Positions 17,445 through 27,708 of a stretch of DNA of 64,000 nucleotides are shown piece by piece (within the stretch, counting starts at the first letter, position 1; every line of letters starts with the position of its first letter). Position numbers and translations under genes: made by a program. The DNA comes from an uncultured Oscillospiraceae bacterium (GTDB taxonomy: Bacteria > Bacillota > Clostridia > Oscillospirales > Acutalibacteraceae), in contig UQQZ01000002.1 in assembly GCA_900543305.1 (NCBI GenBank), forward strand, positions 1 to 64,000. The letters are read 5' to 3'. The notes under the pieces were generated by a model. The model ran no database searches. It was not told where the DNA came from and saw only the letters and a list, made by a program, of their open reading frames with translations.

Positions 17445-18740
17445 TCAGATATCGTTCCGTACGAGATCTTCGTAGGTTTCGCCCTTGATAACAATGCGGG
17501 ATTTTCCCTGAGAGACCATAATGCAAGCCGGCTTCAGATTTCGATTGTAGTTGGAGGCCATGGAATAGTTGTAGGCACCAGTGGAAAGCACAGCCAGAAT
17601 ATCCCCCTCTTCTGGGGTTTGAATGGGAGTATGCTCTTGGATCAAATCGCCGCTTTCGCAGCATTTTCCGGCAATGGTGGCAATATAGTTGGCGGGTTCA
17701 CTGGCTTTGTTAGCAATCAGGCAAGTATAGTCAGACTGATACAAAGCATACCGCGGATTTTCAAACATGCCGCCGTCAATGGCAACATAGTTGCGGACCT
17801 GTGGAATTTCCTTGATGGTCCCTACGGTATACAGGGTAATTCCGGCTTCGCCCACGATGGAACGACCGGGTTCAATATAGATACGGGGCAAATCCAAATC
17901 CAGTTCTTTGCAAGTACGGTGAACGGCTTCGGACACGGCTTCCATGTAATCTTCGTAAGGGATTGCTTCGTCTTTTTCCGTGTAGTGGATACCAAACCCG
18001 CCGCCCAAGTTCAAAAAGGAAAAGGTTATTCCCAGTTCCTGACGAATCCGGGCGAAAAATTGCAGCATCACTTCTGCAGCATGGACAAAGGGGCTTTTCT
18101 CCAGGATCTGAGAGCCGATATGACAATGGAGTCCCTCAACAATAACATGTTCCATGTCCTTCGCCAGGCGCAACGCCTCCATAGCCTCCCCATTCTCCAG
18201 ATCCAAGCCAAATTTGGAATCCACTTGTCCGGTCCGGATAAACTCGTGGGTATGGGCGTCAATACCCGGTTTAATCCGCAGAGAGACAGTTACCGTAACA
18301 TTATGCTCCCGGGCAATTTTTTCAATCTTTTTCAATTCGGACAGATTGTCCACTACAATGTCTCCGACCCCATTTTCGATAGCAAAGGTCAATTCCCCAA
18401 TGGACTTATTGTTTCCCTGAAAGTGAATCTGGTCCGCAGGAACCCCAGCCTGCAGCGCGGTGTACAGTTCTCCTCCGGAAACCACTTCCACATCCAGTCC
18501 TTCGCTGAGAACGATCCGATAGATCTCTTTGCAGCTGAAGGCTTTGCTGGCATAAATGGGTTTTCCATTTCCACCGTAGTTCTTTTGAAAAGAGGCAACA
18601 TACCGGCGGCAAGTAGAGCGAATTTCATCCTCGCTCATCACGTACAGGGGCGTACCGTATTGTTCCGCCAGTTTTACAGTATCACAACCGCTAATTTCCA
18701 AATGTCCCGCTTCATTGATTCCCAAGCAGTTCGAAATCAC
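17445..18740 (-). CDS. lysA: diaminopimelate decarboxylase
   Basis: A 431-residue PLP enzyme (alanine racemase fold) that makes L-lysine from meso-diaminopimelate. PLP Lys is in YASKAFSCKE; GGGFGIHY, EPGRSIVGEAG and the C-terminal AGKCCESGD (active-site Cys of the partner subunit) are visible. The start is GTG after AAGGAGG; its first bases overlap the engB stop as GTGA. It ends the tig-clpP-clpX-lon-engB-lysA run, away from the lysine-riboswitch operon with asd/dapA/dapB. Confidence 0.97.
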   Translation of the reverse strand: MISNCLGINEAGHLEISGCDTVKLAEQYGTPLYVMSEDEIRSTCRRYVASFQKNYGGNGKPIYASKAFSCKEIYRIVLSEGLDVEVVSGGELYTALQAGVPADQIHFQGNNKSIGELTFAIENGVGDIVVDNLSELKKIEKIAREHNVTVTVSLRIKPGIDAHTHEFIRTGQVDSKFGLDLENGEAMEALRLAKDMEHVIVEGLHCHIGSQILEKSPFVHAAEVMLQFFARIRQELGITFSFLNLGGGFGIHYTEKDEAIPYEDYMEAVSEAVHRTCKELDLDLPRIYIEPGRSIVGEAGITLYTVGTIKEIPQVRNYVAIDGGMFENPRYALYQSDYTCLIANKASEPANYIATIAGKCCESGDLIQEHTPIQTPEEGDILAVLSTGAYNYSMASNYNRNLKPACIMVSQGKSRIVIKGETYEDLVRNDI

Positions 18741-19345
18741 TCTTTATCCTCCTTCTCCGATTCAGAAAGGCCCACAGCCCTTTCAATTGATCCCTTTATT
18801 TCTTCCAACCCTGTACCCTTAACAGCAGAAAAGGGGATCCAGGATATATGATGCTCTTGAAACAACTCATCGAAAAATTGCGTCTGTGCCCTTGTCTCCG
18901 ATTGGTTCAGTTTATCGCATTTGGTACAAACCACTAAAAAAGGTCGTTCGGTTTGCAGCAAAAAATCAATCATCTGCAGATCATCTGCAGATGGCTTGTG
19001 GCGTATGTCGATAAGCTGAATTACCAAGGCAATTCGCCGGTCCTGAGCAAAGTACCCTTCTACCAAAGAAGCCCAACGTTCCCGTTCTCCCTGGGAGACA
19101 CGGGCGTATCCATAACCGGGCAGGTCAACCAGACGACATTCCGGTATCCGATAAAAGTTGATGGTGGCAGTTTTACCGGGGGTGGCGCTGATTCTGGCCA
19201 AAGCTTTTCGATTGACCAGCCGGTTGATTAAGGAAGACTTCCCCACATTGGATTTCCCGGAGAAAACAATTTCCGGCAAATGCCCTTGGGGAAGTTGATC
19301 CTTTCTTCCGGCAGCCAACTCAAAGGTTACCTTTTGAAAATTCAC
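18737..19345 (-). CDS. ysxC: ribosome biogenesis GTPase EngB/YsxC
   Basis: A 202-residue Era-like GTPase needed for 50S assembly. G1 GKSNVGKSS, G2 TPGKT, G3 DLPGYG and G4 TKCDK are all present. It starts at GTG 19345; its GAGGAGG site overlaps the lon stop, indicating coupling. The order lon-engB is common in Firmicutes. Confidence 0.97.
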   Translation of the reverse strand: MNFQKVTFELAAGRKDQLPQGHLPEIVFSGKSNVGKSSLINRLVNRKALARISATPGKTATINFYRIPECRLVDLPGYGYARVSQGERERWASLVEGYFAQDRRIALVIQLIDIRHKPSADDLQMIDFLLQTERPFLVVCTKCDKLNQSETRAQTQFFDELFQEHHISWIPFSAVKGTGLEEIKGSIERAVGLSESEKEDKE

Positions 19346-19355
19346 CGCTGCCTCC

Positions 19356-21794
19356 TCAATCTACATACTGGTAAAGTTCCGATTCCTGTTGCTGGCGTTT
19401 TGCGGCCAGGTCATCGGTAAGGACTACCGTTTCCGAGGAAACGGGATGCGGCATGTGAACCAGAGCTGTTTCCAAAACTGTATCGATCCGTTTGACAGGA
19501 ATGAACTCCACATTTTGCTTTACCACATCGTCCACTTCTGCTAAGTCCGGAAGGTTTTCGGCGGGAATCAGCACAGTCTTGATGCCATTTTTATAAGCGG
19601 CCATGCTTTTTTCTTTCAAACCGCCAATGGGCAAAACGCGGCCTTGCAAGGTGATCTCTCCAGTCATGGCAACATCGTGACGGACGGGAATCCCACAAAG
19701 TGCTGAAGTAATGGCCGTAGCCATGGCAATACCGGCAGAAGGGCCATCTTTGGGAACGGCACCTTCAGGTGCATGAATATGGATATCGCACTTTTCATAG
19801 AACTTGGGCGAAATCCCCAACGCTCCCGCTCGGGTACGAATACAGGTAATGGCCGCATTGGCAGACTCCTTCATCACGTCGCCCAAAGACCCGGTCAGTT
19901 GAATTTTTCCCGTGCCTTCCATCACAGCCACTTCAATGGGCAACAATTCACCGCCCACACTGGTCCATGCCAGACCATTGACCAAGCCAATGGTGTCCTC
20001 TCCGGTGAGCTGATCTCTGGAAAACTTCCGAGGTCCCAGAAGGCTTTCCAGGTTTTCCGGTTTTACGGTATAACAGGTGAACTCCGGATCAGAGACAATC
20101 ATTTTTGCGACTTTGCGGCAAATTGACCCGATCGTCCGCTCCAAAGTTCGCACACCTGCTTCCCTGGTGTATCCCTCAATCAATTCTTTGACAGCTGGTT
20201 TGGTAAACTTCAACTGAGACGGTTCAATCCCATGTTTTTTCAGCTGTTTCTTGATCAGATGGCGGGTGGCAATGTTTACTTTTTCTTCTAGCGTATAGCT
20301 GCCCAGCTCAATGATATCCATACGGTCATAAAGGGGACCTGGAATTCGGGAAGCATCGTTTGCCGTGGTGATAAACAGTACATTGCTCAAATCGAAGGGC
20401 ATATCCACATAGTGGTCGGTAAATTCCGTATTTTGTTCGGGATCCAACACTTCCAACAGAGCGGAAGCGGGATCTCCTTTAAAATTCTGGCCCAGCTTAT
20501 CGATTTCATCCAAAAGAATCAAAGGGTTATTTACCCCGGCCTGTTTTACGGCGTTGATAATTCGTCCAGGCATAGAGCCCACATAGGTTCTGCGGTGGCC
20601 CATGATCTCGGCCTCATCGCTGACACCGCCCAGCGAGACGCGGACATACTTTCGTCCGGTGGCCTCTGCAATAGACCGGGCAATTGAAGTTTTACCCACG
20701 CCGGGAGGGCCGGCCAGACAGATGATCTGTCCGGATTGCTTGGGAGCCAAACACTTGACTGCCAAAATTTCGATAAAGCGCTCTTTCACCTTATCCAAAC
20801 CGTAGTGATCCCGATCCAGAATCCGCTGAGCACGCTTTAAGTCCAATTTTTCCTTGGAAGCTGTTTTCCAGGGAAGTTCCAGACAGGTGTCCAGATACAT
20901 GCGAATAACACTGGCCTCGTGGGACCCATATGGCATACGATACAGTTTATTGCATTCCTTTAACAGCTTGTCCTCACAAACTTTAGGCAGCCCGAGCGCC
21001 AACACCTTTTCCCGCAGTTCGTCTGCTTCCTGCTGGGGATTGTCATCTTCTCCCAGTTCGCTGGTGATGGCACGCAACTGTTCTTTTAAGAGATATTCCC
21101 GCTGATTTTCATCAATCTGGGTCTGCGCTTTTTGATTGATCTCATTTTCCACCGAAAGGATCTTGATCTCTTCCGTCAAAACATTGATCAATTTCTGCAT
21201 TCGTTTCAAAGGACGAAGTTCATCGAGAATATACTGCTTGCGTTCGAAGTCAATGGAGATGTTGGAGGCAATATAGTCGGCCAATCGTCCGCAGTCCTTT
21301 TCCTGTAAAACGCCCAAAAGGACGTCCGGAGGCACATGCTTAAAGAGGCGGAGGTATTCATCAAAACGTTCGTGAACGACCCGCAATAAAGCCTCAGACT
21401 TAGGAGACTTTTTGTAGGTGAGCACGGGACATTTGGTGATGTCACCCAACAGATAGGGATCCTCCTGAATGAGGGAATTGATTTCCCCCCGGCAGGCACC
21501 TTCCACATGAAGTTTAATCCCTTCTTCGGAGTGATGAACCACCTGCTTAATCCGTGCAACTACCCCGATTTTATACAGGTCATCCCCGGTAGGTTCCCCA
21601 TCGGACAGGTCCACTTGGGATACCAAAAATATTAAACGGTCTTTGGTGAGGGCTTCTGTGACCGCCAGAATTGATTTCTTCCGGGCCACATCAAATTGCA
21701 GCATCATGCCGGGAAAGAATACCAGCCCTCGTACCGCCAAAACCGGTAAAACGAGTTCATTTTCGATCTTGGTATTTTCATCAAAAGTCTGCAT
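19356..21794 (-). CDS. lon: ATP-dependent protease La (Lon)
   Basis: 812 residues from ATG 21794 (AGGAG 8 nt upstream); an upstream in-frame extension runs through the intergenic hairpin and is rejected. The N-terminal substrate-binding domain is followed by AAA with Walker [10 protein letters not shown] and Walker B LLDEIDKL, then the protease domain with catalytic Ser in GPSAGIAM and Lys in GLKEKSMAA. Lon degrades damaged and regulatory proteins in the cytoplasm. It follows clpX. Confidence 0.98.
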   Translation of the reverse strand: MQTFDENTKIENELVLPVLAVRGLVFFPGMMLQFDVARKKSILAVTEALTKDRLIFLVSQVDLSDGEPTGDDLYKIGVVARIKQVVHHSEEGIKLHVEGACRGEINSLIQEDPYLLGDITKCPVLTYKKSPKSEALLRVVHERFDEYLRLFKHVPPDVLLGVLQEKDCGRLADYIASNISIDFERKQYILDELRPLKRMQKLINVLTEEIKILSVENEINQKAQTQIDENQREYLLKEQLRAITSELGEDDNPQQEADELREKVLALGLPKVCEDKLLKECNKLYRMPYGSHEASVIRMYLDTCLELPWKTASKEKLDLKRAQRILDRDHYGLDKVKERFIEILAVKCLAPKQSGQIICLAGPPGVGKTSIARSIAEATGRKYVRVSLGGVSDEAEIMGHRRTYVGSMPGRIINAVKQAGVNNPLILLDEIDKLGQNFKGDPASALLEVLDPEQNTEFTDHYVDMPFDLSNVLFITTANDASRIPGPLYDRMDIIELGSYTLEEKVNIATRHLIKKQLKKHGIEPSQLKFTKPAVKELIEGYTREAGVRTLERTIGSICRKVAKMIVSDPEFTCYTVKPENLESLLGPRKFSRDQLTGEDTIGLVNGLAWTSVGGELLPIEVAVMEGTGKIQLTGSLGDVMKESANAAITCIRTRAGALGISPKFYEKCDIHIHAPEGAVPKDGPSAGIAMATAITSALCGIPVRHDVAMTGEITLQGRVLPIGGLKEKSMAAYKNGIKTVLIPAENLPDLAEVDDVVKQNVEFIPVKRIDTVLETALVHMPHPVSSETVVLTDDLAAKRQQQESELYQYVD

Positions 21795-21818
21795 TCTATG
21801 TACTCCTAAAATACCAGT

Positions 21819-21855
21819 AAAAGGCTGGGACCGGTAAGGACCGGCACAGCCTTTT
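21819..21855 (-). terminator. hairpin between clpX and lon, possible leaky terminator
   Basis: A long stem with a 9-bp outer helix (21819-21827 with 21847-21855) and a GC-rich inner helix sits in the 75-bp gap before lon. Only a short T-tract follows on the minus strand, so it may attenuate or stabilise rather than stop transcription. Confidence 0.5.
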
Positions 21856-21869
21856 CCCTTTTGCAATTT

Positions 21870-23171
21870 TTATGACACCGAATCTCTGTGATCACGCCGT
21901 TTAGGCTGTGTAATCTTGATCTTCACAGGCTTGCGGTCCTTGTTGTACACAATCTGGGGTTCCGCGCCCTCTTCCACCATTTCTTTGGTGACAATCACCT
22001 TTTCAATGGTGTAGTCGCTGGGCACCTGATACATTTGAGGCATCAGCAGGTCCTCCATGATTGCTCTCAGACCACGAGCACCTGTTTTGCGCTCCAAGGT
22101 CTTTTTGGCGATGGCAACCAGCGCATCGTCAGTGAATTCCAGATCTACCTTATCCAAATCGAAGAGCTTTTTATACTGATTGACCAAAGAGTTTTTGGGT
22201 TCCCGCAAAATGCGCACCAAAGACTCCTCGTCCAAAGCATTTAAAGCTGTGATGACGGGAATCCGCCCTACCAATTCGGGAATCAGCCCGTATTTGACCA
22301 GATCGTGAGGAGTAACCTCTTTCATCCAGTCGATGCGTTCCAAATCCTTTTTGCCATGCACCTCTCCGCCGAAGCCAAGAGAAGTGGATGCAGAACGCTT
22401 CTGCACGATCTTCTCCAATCCATCAAAGGCGCCTCCACAGATAAAGAGAATGTTGGAGGTGTTGATGTTGATGGCTTCCTGCTGGGGATGCTTCCGGCCA
22501 CCTTTGGGGGGAACACTGGCAATGGTACCTTCCAAAATCTTCAGCAACGCTTGCTGAACGCCTTCGCCGCTGACATCCCGGGTGATGGACTGATTCTCGG
22601 ATTTCCGGGAGATCTTGTCGATTTCATCGATGTAGATGATACCCCGTTCCGCTTTAAAAATATCGTAATCTGCGGCTTGAATCAGTCTCAGCAGGATGTT
22701 TTCCACGTCTTCGCCCACATAACCGGCTTCTGTCAAAGTTGTGGCATCCGCAATGGCAAAAGGCACATCCAGAAGTTTAGCCAGAGTCTGGGCCAAGTAC
22801 GTTTTACCTACGCCGGTGGGTCCCAAAAGCAGAACGTTGCTCTTAGTGATTTCCACGTTATCATCGGAAAAATAGATCCGCTTATAGTGGTTGTAGACGG
22901 CAACCGAGAGGGCAATCTTGGCATTGTCCTGGCCAACCACATATTCGTCCAGCTTTTTCTTGATTTCTTGCGGCTTAGGGAGAAGAATGCCTACTTCTTT
23001 TTCGTCGCTTCTTCCCTTTTTCAGGCGATCCTCATCTTCGATAATGGACATGCAAAGCCTGACGCAAGCATCACAGATATACACGCCGGAACCGGCAATC
23101 AATCGATCAGCTACAGCTTGGGGCTTGCCACAGAAAGAACAGCAAATTTCATTGTCATTACTGCCTGGCAT
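21870..23171 (-). CDS. clpX: ATP-dependent Clp protease ATP-binding subunit ClpX
   Basis: 433 residues. The N-terminal C4 zinc domain has CSFCGK and CDACVRLC; the AAA domain has Walker A GPTGVGKT, pore loop GYVGED and a [11 protein letters not shown] region. ClpX unfolds substrates and feeds them to ClpP. GGGAG precedes the ATG and clpP lies 20 bp upstream. Confidence 0.98.
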   Translation of the reverse strand: MPGSNDNEICCSFCGKPQAVADRLIAGSGVYICDACVRLCMSIIEDEDRLKKGRSDEKEVGILLPKPQEIKKKLDEYVVGQDNAKIALSVAVYNHYKRIYFSDDNVEITKSNVLLLGPTGVGKTYLAQTLAKLLDVPFAIADATTLTEAGYVGEDVENILLRLIQAADYDIFKAERGIIYIDEIDKISRKSENQSITRDVSGEGVQQALLKILEGTIASVPPKGGRKHPQQEAININTSNILFICGGAFDGLEKIVQKRSASTSLGFGGEVHGKKDLERIDWMKEVTPHDLVKYGLIPELVGRIPVITALNALDEESLVRILREPKNSLVNQYKKLFDLDKVDLEFTDDALVAIAKKTLERKTGARGLRAIMEDLLMPQMYQVPSDYTIEKVIVTKEMVEEGAEPQIVYNKDRKPVKIKITQPKRRDHRDSVS

Positions 23172-23190
23172 TCGTCTACTCCCTTTCCTC

Positions 23191-23772
23191 TTAACGGTGT
23201 TCGATAACCTTATCGATCAGGCCGTACTCCAGAGCTTCCTGAGCGGTCATGAAGTTATCCCGCTCCGTATCCCGTTCCACCACTTCCAAAGGCTGACCGG
23301 TACGCTCAGACAAGATGGTGTTCAGTTTCTTCTTCACATGCAGGATGTGATTGGCGTGAATGCTGATATCCGTTGCCTGTCCCTGGGCACCGCCGCTGGG
23401 TTGATGGATCATAATCTCGCTGTTGGGAAGAGCAAAGCGCTTTCCCTTTGCACCTGCTGCCAACAGGAAGGCACCCATACTGGCAGCCATGCCGATGCAG
23501 ATGGTGGAAACATCGCACTTGATATACTGCATGGTATCATAAATGGCCATACCGTCGGTGATCACGCCGCCGGGGCTGTTGATATATAGGGAAATATCCT
23601 TTTCGGGATCCTGCCCTTCCAAATACAGCAGCTGGGCAACAATTACGCCAGCAGAGGCGCTGTTCACATCTTCGTTCAACAAAATAATTCTGTCATTCAG
23701 CAGCCGGGAGAAGATATCATAAGACCGTTCTCCACGGTTGGTCTGTTCGACCACATATGGAATCAAGCTCAT
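23191..23772 (-). CDS. clpP: ATP-dependent Clp protease proteolytic subunit
   Basis: 193 residues from ATG 23772, where AAAGGAG lies upstream; the ATG at 23799 would place that site inside the gene. The catalytic serine is in [11 protein letters not shown], the histidine in [10 protein letters not shown], and the conserved YINSPGG follows the oligomerisation region. It pairs with the clpX gene downstream. Confidence 0.98.
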   Translation of the reverse strand: MSLIPYVVEQTNRGERSYDIFSRLLNDRIILLNEDVNSASAGVIVAQLLYLEGQDPEKDISLYINSPGGVITDGMAIYDTMQYIKCDVSTICIGMAASMGAFLLAAGAKGKRFALPNSEIMIHQPSGGAQGQATDISIHANHILHVKKKLNTILSERTGQPLEVVERDTERDNFMTAQEALEYGLIDKVIEHR

Positions 23773-23846
23773 GTGACGCTTAGCTCCTTTCACAAACATT
23801 TTTAGTATGAAAGCAAACAGTATAATTTATTCCTTATAGCTTTTGT

Positions 23847-25286
23847 TTAGCCCTCGGTTTTTTCTCCGGCCTCTTCAGTCTTCTTCGTGGTCTTCCGCTT
23901 GGGCTTCGCGGGAGCTTCTTCGCCCTCAGCAGTTTCCGCCTTCTTCTTGGTGGAACGCTTCTTGGGAGCGGGCTTCTCTTCTTCCTTCTTGTCCTCGTCT
24001 TTTGCCTCAGTGATCACGGCATTCTCCCGGACAAAATCAATGGCCTTCTGATTTTGGATATCGCTATTGATGCCCTCAACGGTCACAAGGTTCTTTACGC
24101 TTTCCAGAGGCATGCCATACGTGTCAGCCAGCTTCTGGTACTCAGCTTCCGTCTCTTCTTCCGTGGGCTTCAGGTTTTCCAGTTCAGCAATCTTTTCCAG
24201 GCCCAGACGCACCTTTACCTGGCGCTCTGCCTGAGGCTTATACTGGGTACGCAGATCGTCGGTGGTCTGGCCAGTATACTTCAGATAGGTTTCCAGCTTC
24301 AGTCCCTGAGACTGGAGACGGTAAGCGAAGGAATTGATGATCTCATCCACTTCGTTTTCCACCATCTCATCCGGAATTTCCGCCTGAACTTTTTCGATCA
24401 CGGCGTCGACCAGCTGGTTTTCCACATCGGCATCGGCGGCCTTCTCACGCTGAGAGAGCAGCTTCTTCTCGATGTCCTTGCGGTACTCTTCCAAAGTATC
24501 AAATTCGCTGACATCCTTGACGAACTCATCGTCCACCTCGGGCAGCTCCTTCTTCTTGATCTCGTGGAGCTTAATCTTAAACACAACAGGCTTGCCCTTC
24601 AATTCTTCCGCATGGTAATCTTCGGGGAAAGTCACGTTGATGTCAAACTCGTCGCCAATGTTATGACCCACGACCTGATCTTCAAAGCCGGGGATAAACT
24701 GGCCAGCACCCAGAGTCAGCTCATAGTTCTCGGCCTTGCCGCCGTCAAACTGCTTGCCATCCAGATAGCCGTCAAAATCGATGGTAACCATGTCGCCGTT
24801 TTCGGCAGCCCGGTCCTCCACGTTGATAACACGGGAATTGCGCTCCCGCACCCGGTTGATTTCCTGGTCGATATCCCCTTCAGATACCACCACGGGCTCA
24901 CGGAACACTTCGATCCCCTTATAGCCTTCGATGGTGGCTTCGGGCTTGGTGACCACGTTCAATTTGCAAAGCAGGCCCTTTTCCTTGCCCACTTCATCGA
25001 TGTGGAATTCGCCCACGCTGATGACCTGGAGGCCGGATTTCTCGATGGCGTCCATGACCATGGGACGATAAAGATGGTCGATAGCAGCCTCGTAAAAGAC
25101 TTCTTCTCCGTAATATTTCTCAATGAACGCACGGGGGGCTTTGCCCTTACGGAATCCGGGGATGTTCATCTTTTTGCTTTCTTTTTTGTAAACGGCGTTG
25201 ATAGCGTCGTTAAACTCCTCGGGGCTGACTTCCAGCTCCAGCTCGTAACGGTTGGTTTCTACTTTGTTGGTTGCTTTTACATTCAT
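23847..25286 (-). CDS. tig: trigger factor with Lys-rich C-terminal tail
   Basis: A 479-residue ribosome-associated chaperone and peptidyl-prolyl isomerase. The ribosome-binding signature GFRKGKAP is near residue 45; the FKBP-like domain follows (about 150-240) and the helical chaperone arms fill the C-terminal half. The usual length is about 430; the last 50 residues here are a Lys/Glu/Ala/Pro/Thr-rich tail with PKKRST and PKRKTT repeats. The function of the tail is unknown. It heads the tig-clpP-clpX block. Confidence 0.97.
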   Translation of the reverse strand: MNVKATNKVETNRYELELEVSPEEFNDAINAVYKKESKKMNIPGFRKGKAPRAFIEKYYGEEVFYEAAIDHLYRPMVMDAIEKSGLQVISVGEFHIDEVGKEKGLLCKLNVVTKPEATIEGYKGIEVFREPVVVSEGDIDQEINRVRERNSRVINVEDRAAENGDMVTIDFDGYLDGKQFDGGKAENYELTLGAGQFIPGFEDQVVGHNIGDEFDINVTFPEDYHAEELKGKPVVFKIKLHEIKKKELPEVDDEFVKDVSEFDTLEEYRKDIEKKLLSQREKAADADVENQLVDAVIEKVQAEIPDEMVENEVDEIINSFAYRLQSQGLKLETYLKYTGQTTDDLRTQYKPQAERQVKVRLGLEKIAELENLKPTEEETEAEYQKLADTYGMPLESVKNLVTVEGINSDIQNQKAIDFVRENAVITEAKDEDKKEEEKPAPKKRSTKKKAETAEGEEAPAKPKRKTTKKTEEAGEKTEG

Positions 25287-25331
25287 GATCTCTAGTTCCT
25301 CTCAAAATAAACTTACCGAAGTAACTGCGTA

Positions 25332-25340
25332 ATTATAGCA
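25332..25340 (-). promoter_or_regulatory. extended -10 promoter of tig
   Basis: On the minus strand TGC followed by TATAAT (25332-25337); no good -35 at the usual distance, so it is judged an extended -10 promoter. Confidence 0.55.
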
Positions 25341-25406
25341 CAGACTGGACAAAGAATCTATATCTTTCCGTCAATTTATTTGGGAAAATCCAAAATAAAG
25401 CTGGGT

Positions 25407-26096
25407 TTATTCCACTTTGACGGGACAAAATTGGACATGATCGGCGGAAATAAGGTGCATATGCACTCCTTGGTATTCTCCTACCAAGGCTTTCTGCGCG
25501 GCATATTGACCGTGAATATGGCCAAAATAGCAATTCCGAACTCCCTGAGATACCAGCAATTCCAAGAGCTCCTGGCATGCCATCACGTCGTAGACAGGGG
25601 GATAGTGGAGAAAGGCCACCAGTTCTCCCCCCAATTTTTTCGCTTCTTCCATGGACATGGCAAGCCTGCCGGCTTCCCGTGCAACTATTTTTTTATCCTC
25701 TGCGGTTTCAGAGTTGTAAAGCCATCCCCGTGTTCCGCATATTGCCTTTCCCTCTACCAGATAGGCACAGTTATGCAAAACTCGCATGTCGGAAAAACCA
25801 TGGGCTCCCAAAAATTGATCGATCTTGTTGCGCGTAGACCACCAGTAGTCGTGATTGCCTTTTAAGAGAATCTTTTGACCGGGAAGGTCGTGGAGAAATT
25901 GAAAGTCCTGCAAAGCATCTTCCAATTTCATTGCCCAGGAAATATCCCCCGCAATTACAACGGTATCCTCTTCCCGAACCATCCTGCGCCAATTTTCCTC
26001 CAGCCTTTGTACATACTGATGCCATCCACGGAACACATCCATGGGTTTTTCCCCGTTCAAAGACAGGTGAAGATCCGCGATTGCAAATAATGCCAT
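25407..26096 (-). CDS. calcineurin-like metallophosphoesterase
   Basis: 229 residues with the full set of metallophosphoesterase motifs: DLH near the N-terminus, GDISWA, KGNHDYW, LHYPP and GHIHG, which bind two metal ions. It follows thrC after one base, with no clear ribosome binding site of its own, which suggests translational coupling. Substrate unknown. Confidence 0.9.
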   Translation of the reverse strand: MALFAIADLHLSLNGEKPMDVFRGWHQYVQRLEENWRRMVREEDTVVIAGDISWAMKLEDALQDFQFLHDLPGQKILLKGNHDYWWSTRNKIDQFLGAHGFSDMRVLHNCAYLVEGKAICGTRGWLYNSETAEDKKIVAREAGRLAMSMEEAKKLGGELVAFLHYPPVYDVMACQELLELLVSQGVRNCYFGHIHGQYAAQKALVGEYQGVHMHLISADHVQFCPVKVE

Positions 26097-26097
26097 C

Positions 26098-27609
26098 TTA
26101 GCAACCGCCTATTCCCAAGGCCTCCAGAACGTAGGCCGCTGCCTGTTCCTTGGGGATCACCTTGGAAAAACGTTCTGGTTTTCCCTGTAAAGCTTTTAAC
26201 TGTTCAGGAGCTTCTGTATGGGAAAGAGTCTCCAGTTCCAGAAGGTTGTCAAAATCTTCTCCTGATGGCGTCTTTCCAAGGGCAGACAAAACACTGGCAG
26301 AAAATTTGTAAGGGCTTGCGGTGGAGGCAATGACCGTGGGCACGGAGGGGCTGGAAGAAGCTTCTCTGTATTGACGGTACACATCGACAGCAACAGCTGT
26401 ATGGGGATCGCAGAGATAGTGTTCTTTTTCCATCAGTTCCTGAATGGTGTTGGCGGAGCCTTGATCATTGCAGAACCCGCCGAAAAAGAGTTCTTGTACC
26501 TTCTCTTTAACGTCCTCTTCTACCGTGTAGACACCGAATTCAGCCAAAGACTCCATCCATTTGGAAAGGCGATCGCTGTTTTCACCAGCCAGAGCATAGA
26601 GAAGGCGCTCCAAGTTGCTGGACACTAAAATATCCATAGAAGGAGACGTAGTTGCGTAGAATTCTCTCCGTCGGTCATAGGTGCCGGTCCGGATAAAATC
26701 CGTCAAAACATTGTTGGCGTTGGAAGCACAAACCAATTTTCGAATGGGCAAGCCCATAGTTTTAGCGTAATACGCAGCCAGAATATTGCCAAAATTCCCT
26801 GTAGGAACTACCACATCCATGGGAGCAGAAAGGGACTCCAACTTTCCTTGACGGTACAGCTCCAAATACGCGTCGAAGTAGTAGACAATCTGCGGCAAAA
26901 GACGGCCCCAGTTGATGGAGTTGGCGCTGGAAAACAACATGTCATGTCGATCCAAAGCTGCCTTCAACTCCGGGTCCGTAAAGATCTTTTTTACACCTGT
27001 TTGTGCATCGTCAAAATTGCCTTCAATGGCGCATACTCCCACGTTGTTGCCCTCTTGGGTAACCATTTGGCGTTTCTGGGTGGGGCTGACACCATCTCGG
27101 GGATAAAATACGAGAATCCGCGTACCGAGAACATTTTTAAATCCTTCCAAGGCAGCTTTCCCGGTATCCCCGGAAGTGGCGGTCAAAATGACAGCTTGCT
27201 TTCCCCCGCCAACCTTTTTCAGGGACGTGGCAAGAAAATGGGGAAGGATCTGAAGAGCCATGTCCTTAAACGCGCAGGTGGGGCCGTGCCACAATTCCAG
27301 CAGATACTTGTCCTCCCCTAAGTCTGTCAAGGGAACCAGCTTTACAGGATGGGACCCTCCGAATTTCTCCTTCGTATATGCCTGCTCCACACAGGAAGCA
27401 ATTTCGTTTTCTGAAAAATCCGTTAGAAACAACTGGAAAATTCGCTTAGCCAAGGAAGAGTAATCCAACTGGGCCAGGGCAGGCAATTCTCCAGTCAGAT
27501 CCGGAAAGCATTCCGGGACAAACAAGCCCCCCTCTTCTGAAATCCCCTGAGCAATGACTTGGGAAGCTTCCAATCTCAGTTGGGAATTGCGGGTACTCTT
27601 ATAGCGCAT
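26098..27609 (-). CDS. thrC: threonine synthase
   Basis: A 503-residue PLP enzyme converting O-phosphohomoserine to threonine. The PLP lysine is in TCAFKDMALQ and the phosphate-binding loop is TATSGDTGKAAL. The length and the insertion-containing layout fit the longer threonine synthase class. Start ATG 27609 follows AGGTGA; further upstream in-frame ATG and GTG codons overlap that site. It has its own promoter, which overlaps the end of the dipeptidase gene. Confidence 0.96.
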   Translation of the reverse strand: MRYKSTRNSQLRLEASQVIAQGISEEGGLFVPECFPDLTGELPALAQLDYSSLAKRIFQLFLTDFSENEIASCVEQAYTKEKFGGSHPVKLVPLTDLGEDKYLLELWHGPTCAFKDMALQILPHFLATSLKKVGGGKQAVILTATSGDTGKAALEGFKNVLGTRILVFYPRDGVSPTQKRQMVTQEGNNVGVCAIEGNFDDAQTGVKKIFTDPELKAALDRHDMLFSSANSINWGRLLPQIVYYFDAYLELYRQGKLESLSAPMDVVVPTGNFGNILAAYYAKTMGLPIRKLVCASNANNVLTDFIRTGTYDRRREFYATTSPSMDILVSSNLERLLYALAGENSDRLSKWMESLAEFGVYTVEEDVKEKVQELFFGGFCNDQGSANTIQELMEKEHYLCDPHTAVAVDVYRQYREASSSPSVPTVIASTASPYKFSASVLSALGKTPSGEDFDNLLELETLSHTEAPEQLKALQGKPERFSKVIPKEQAAAYVLEALGIGGC

Positions 27610-27672
27610 CTGCATCACCTGATTTCCGAAGTATTATCTAAATTCGGGAAACAATTCTCTCCCGATCCTTTG

Positions 27673-27688
27673 CGGTATTACTATACCG
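27673..27688. promoter_or_regulatory. dyad symmetry over the thrC -10 element (candidate operator)
   Basis: CGGTAT-TACT-ATACCG, two 6-bp arms with a 4-nt centre, overlaps the thrC -10 (27680-27685). The position would suit a repressor site; no regulator is identified. Confidence 0.4.
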
Positions 27689-27708
27689 TACTTTCTTCAT
27701 TCTGTCAA
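27680..27708 (-). promoter_or_regulatory. thrC promoter
   Basis: On the minus strand TTGACA (27703-27708), 17 bp, TATAGT (27680-27685). The -35 overlaps the stop codon of the dipeptidase gene. Confidence 0.85.

Noticed and set aside
17619..18851. A 410-codon plus-strand frame opposite lysA
   Set aside because: Fully antisense to a well-supported enzyme, no motif and no start signal.
21795..21866. N-terminal extension of Lon by 24 residues
   Set aside because: It would code across the intergenic hairpin and lacks a ribosome binding site; ATG 21794 has one.
23773..25360. CtsR or CIRCE heat-shock operators before tig or clpP
   Set aside because: I searched by eye for GGTCAAA repeats and the CIRCE inverted repeat and found neither.
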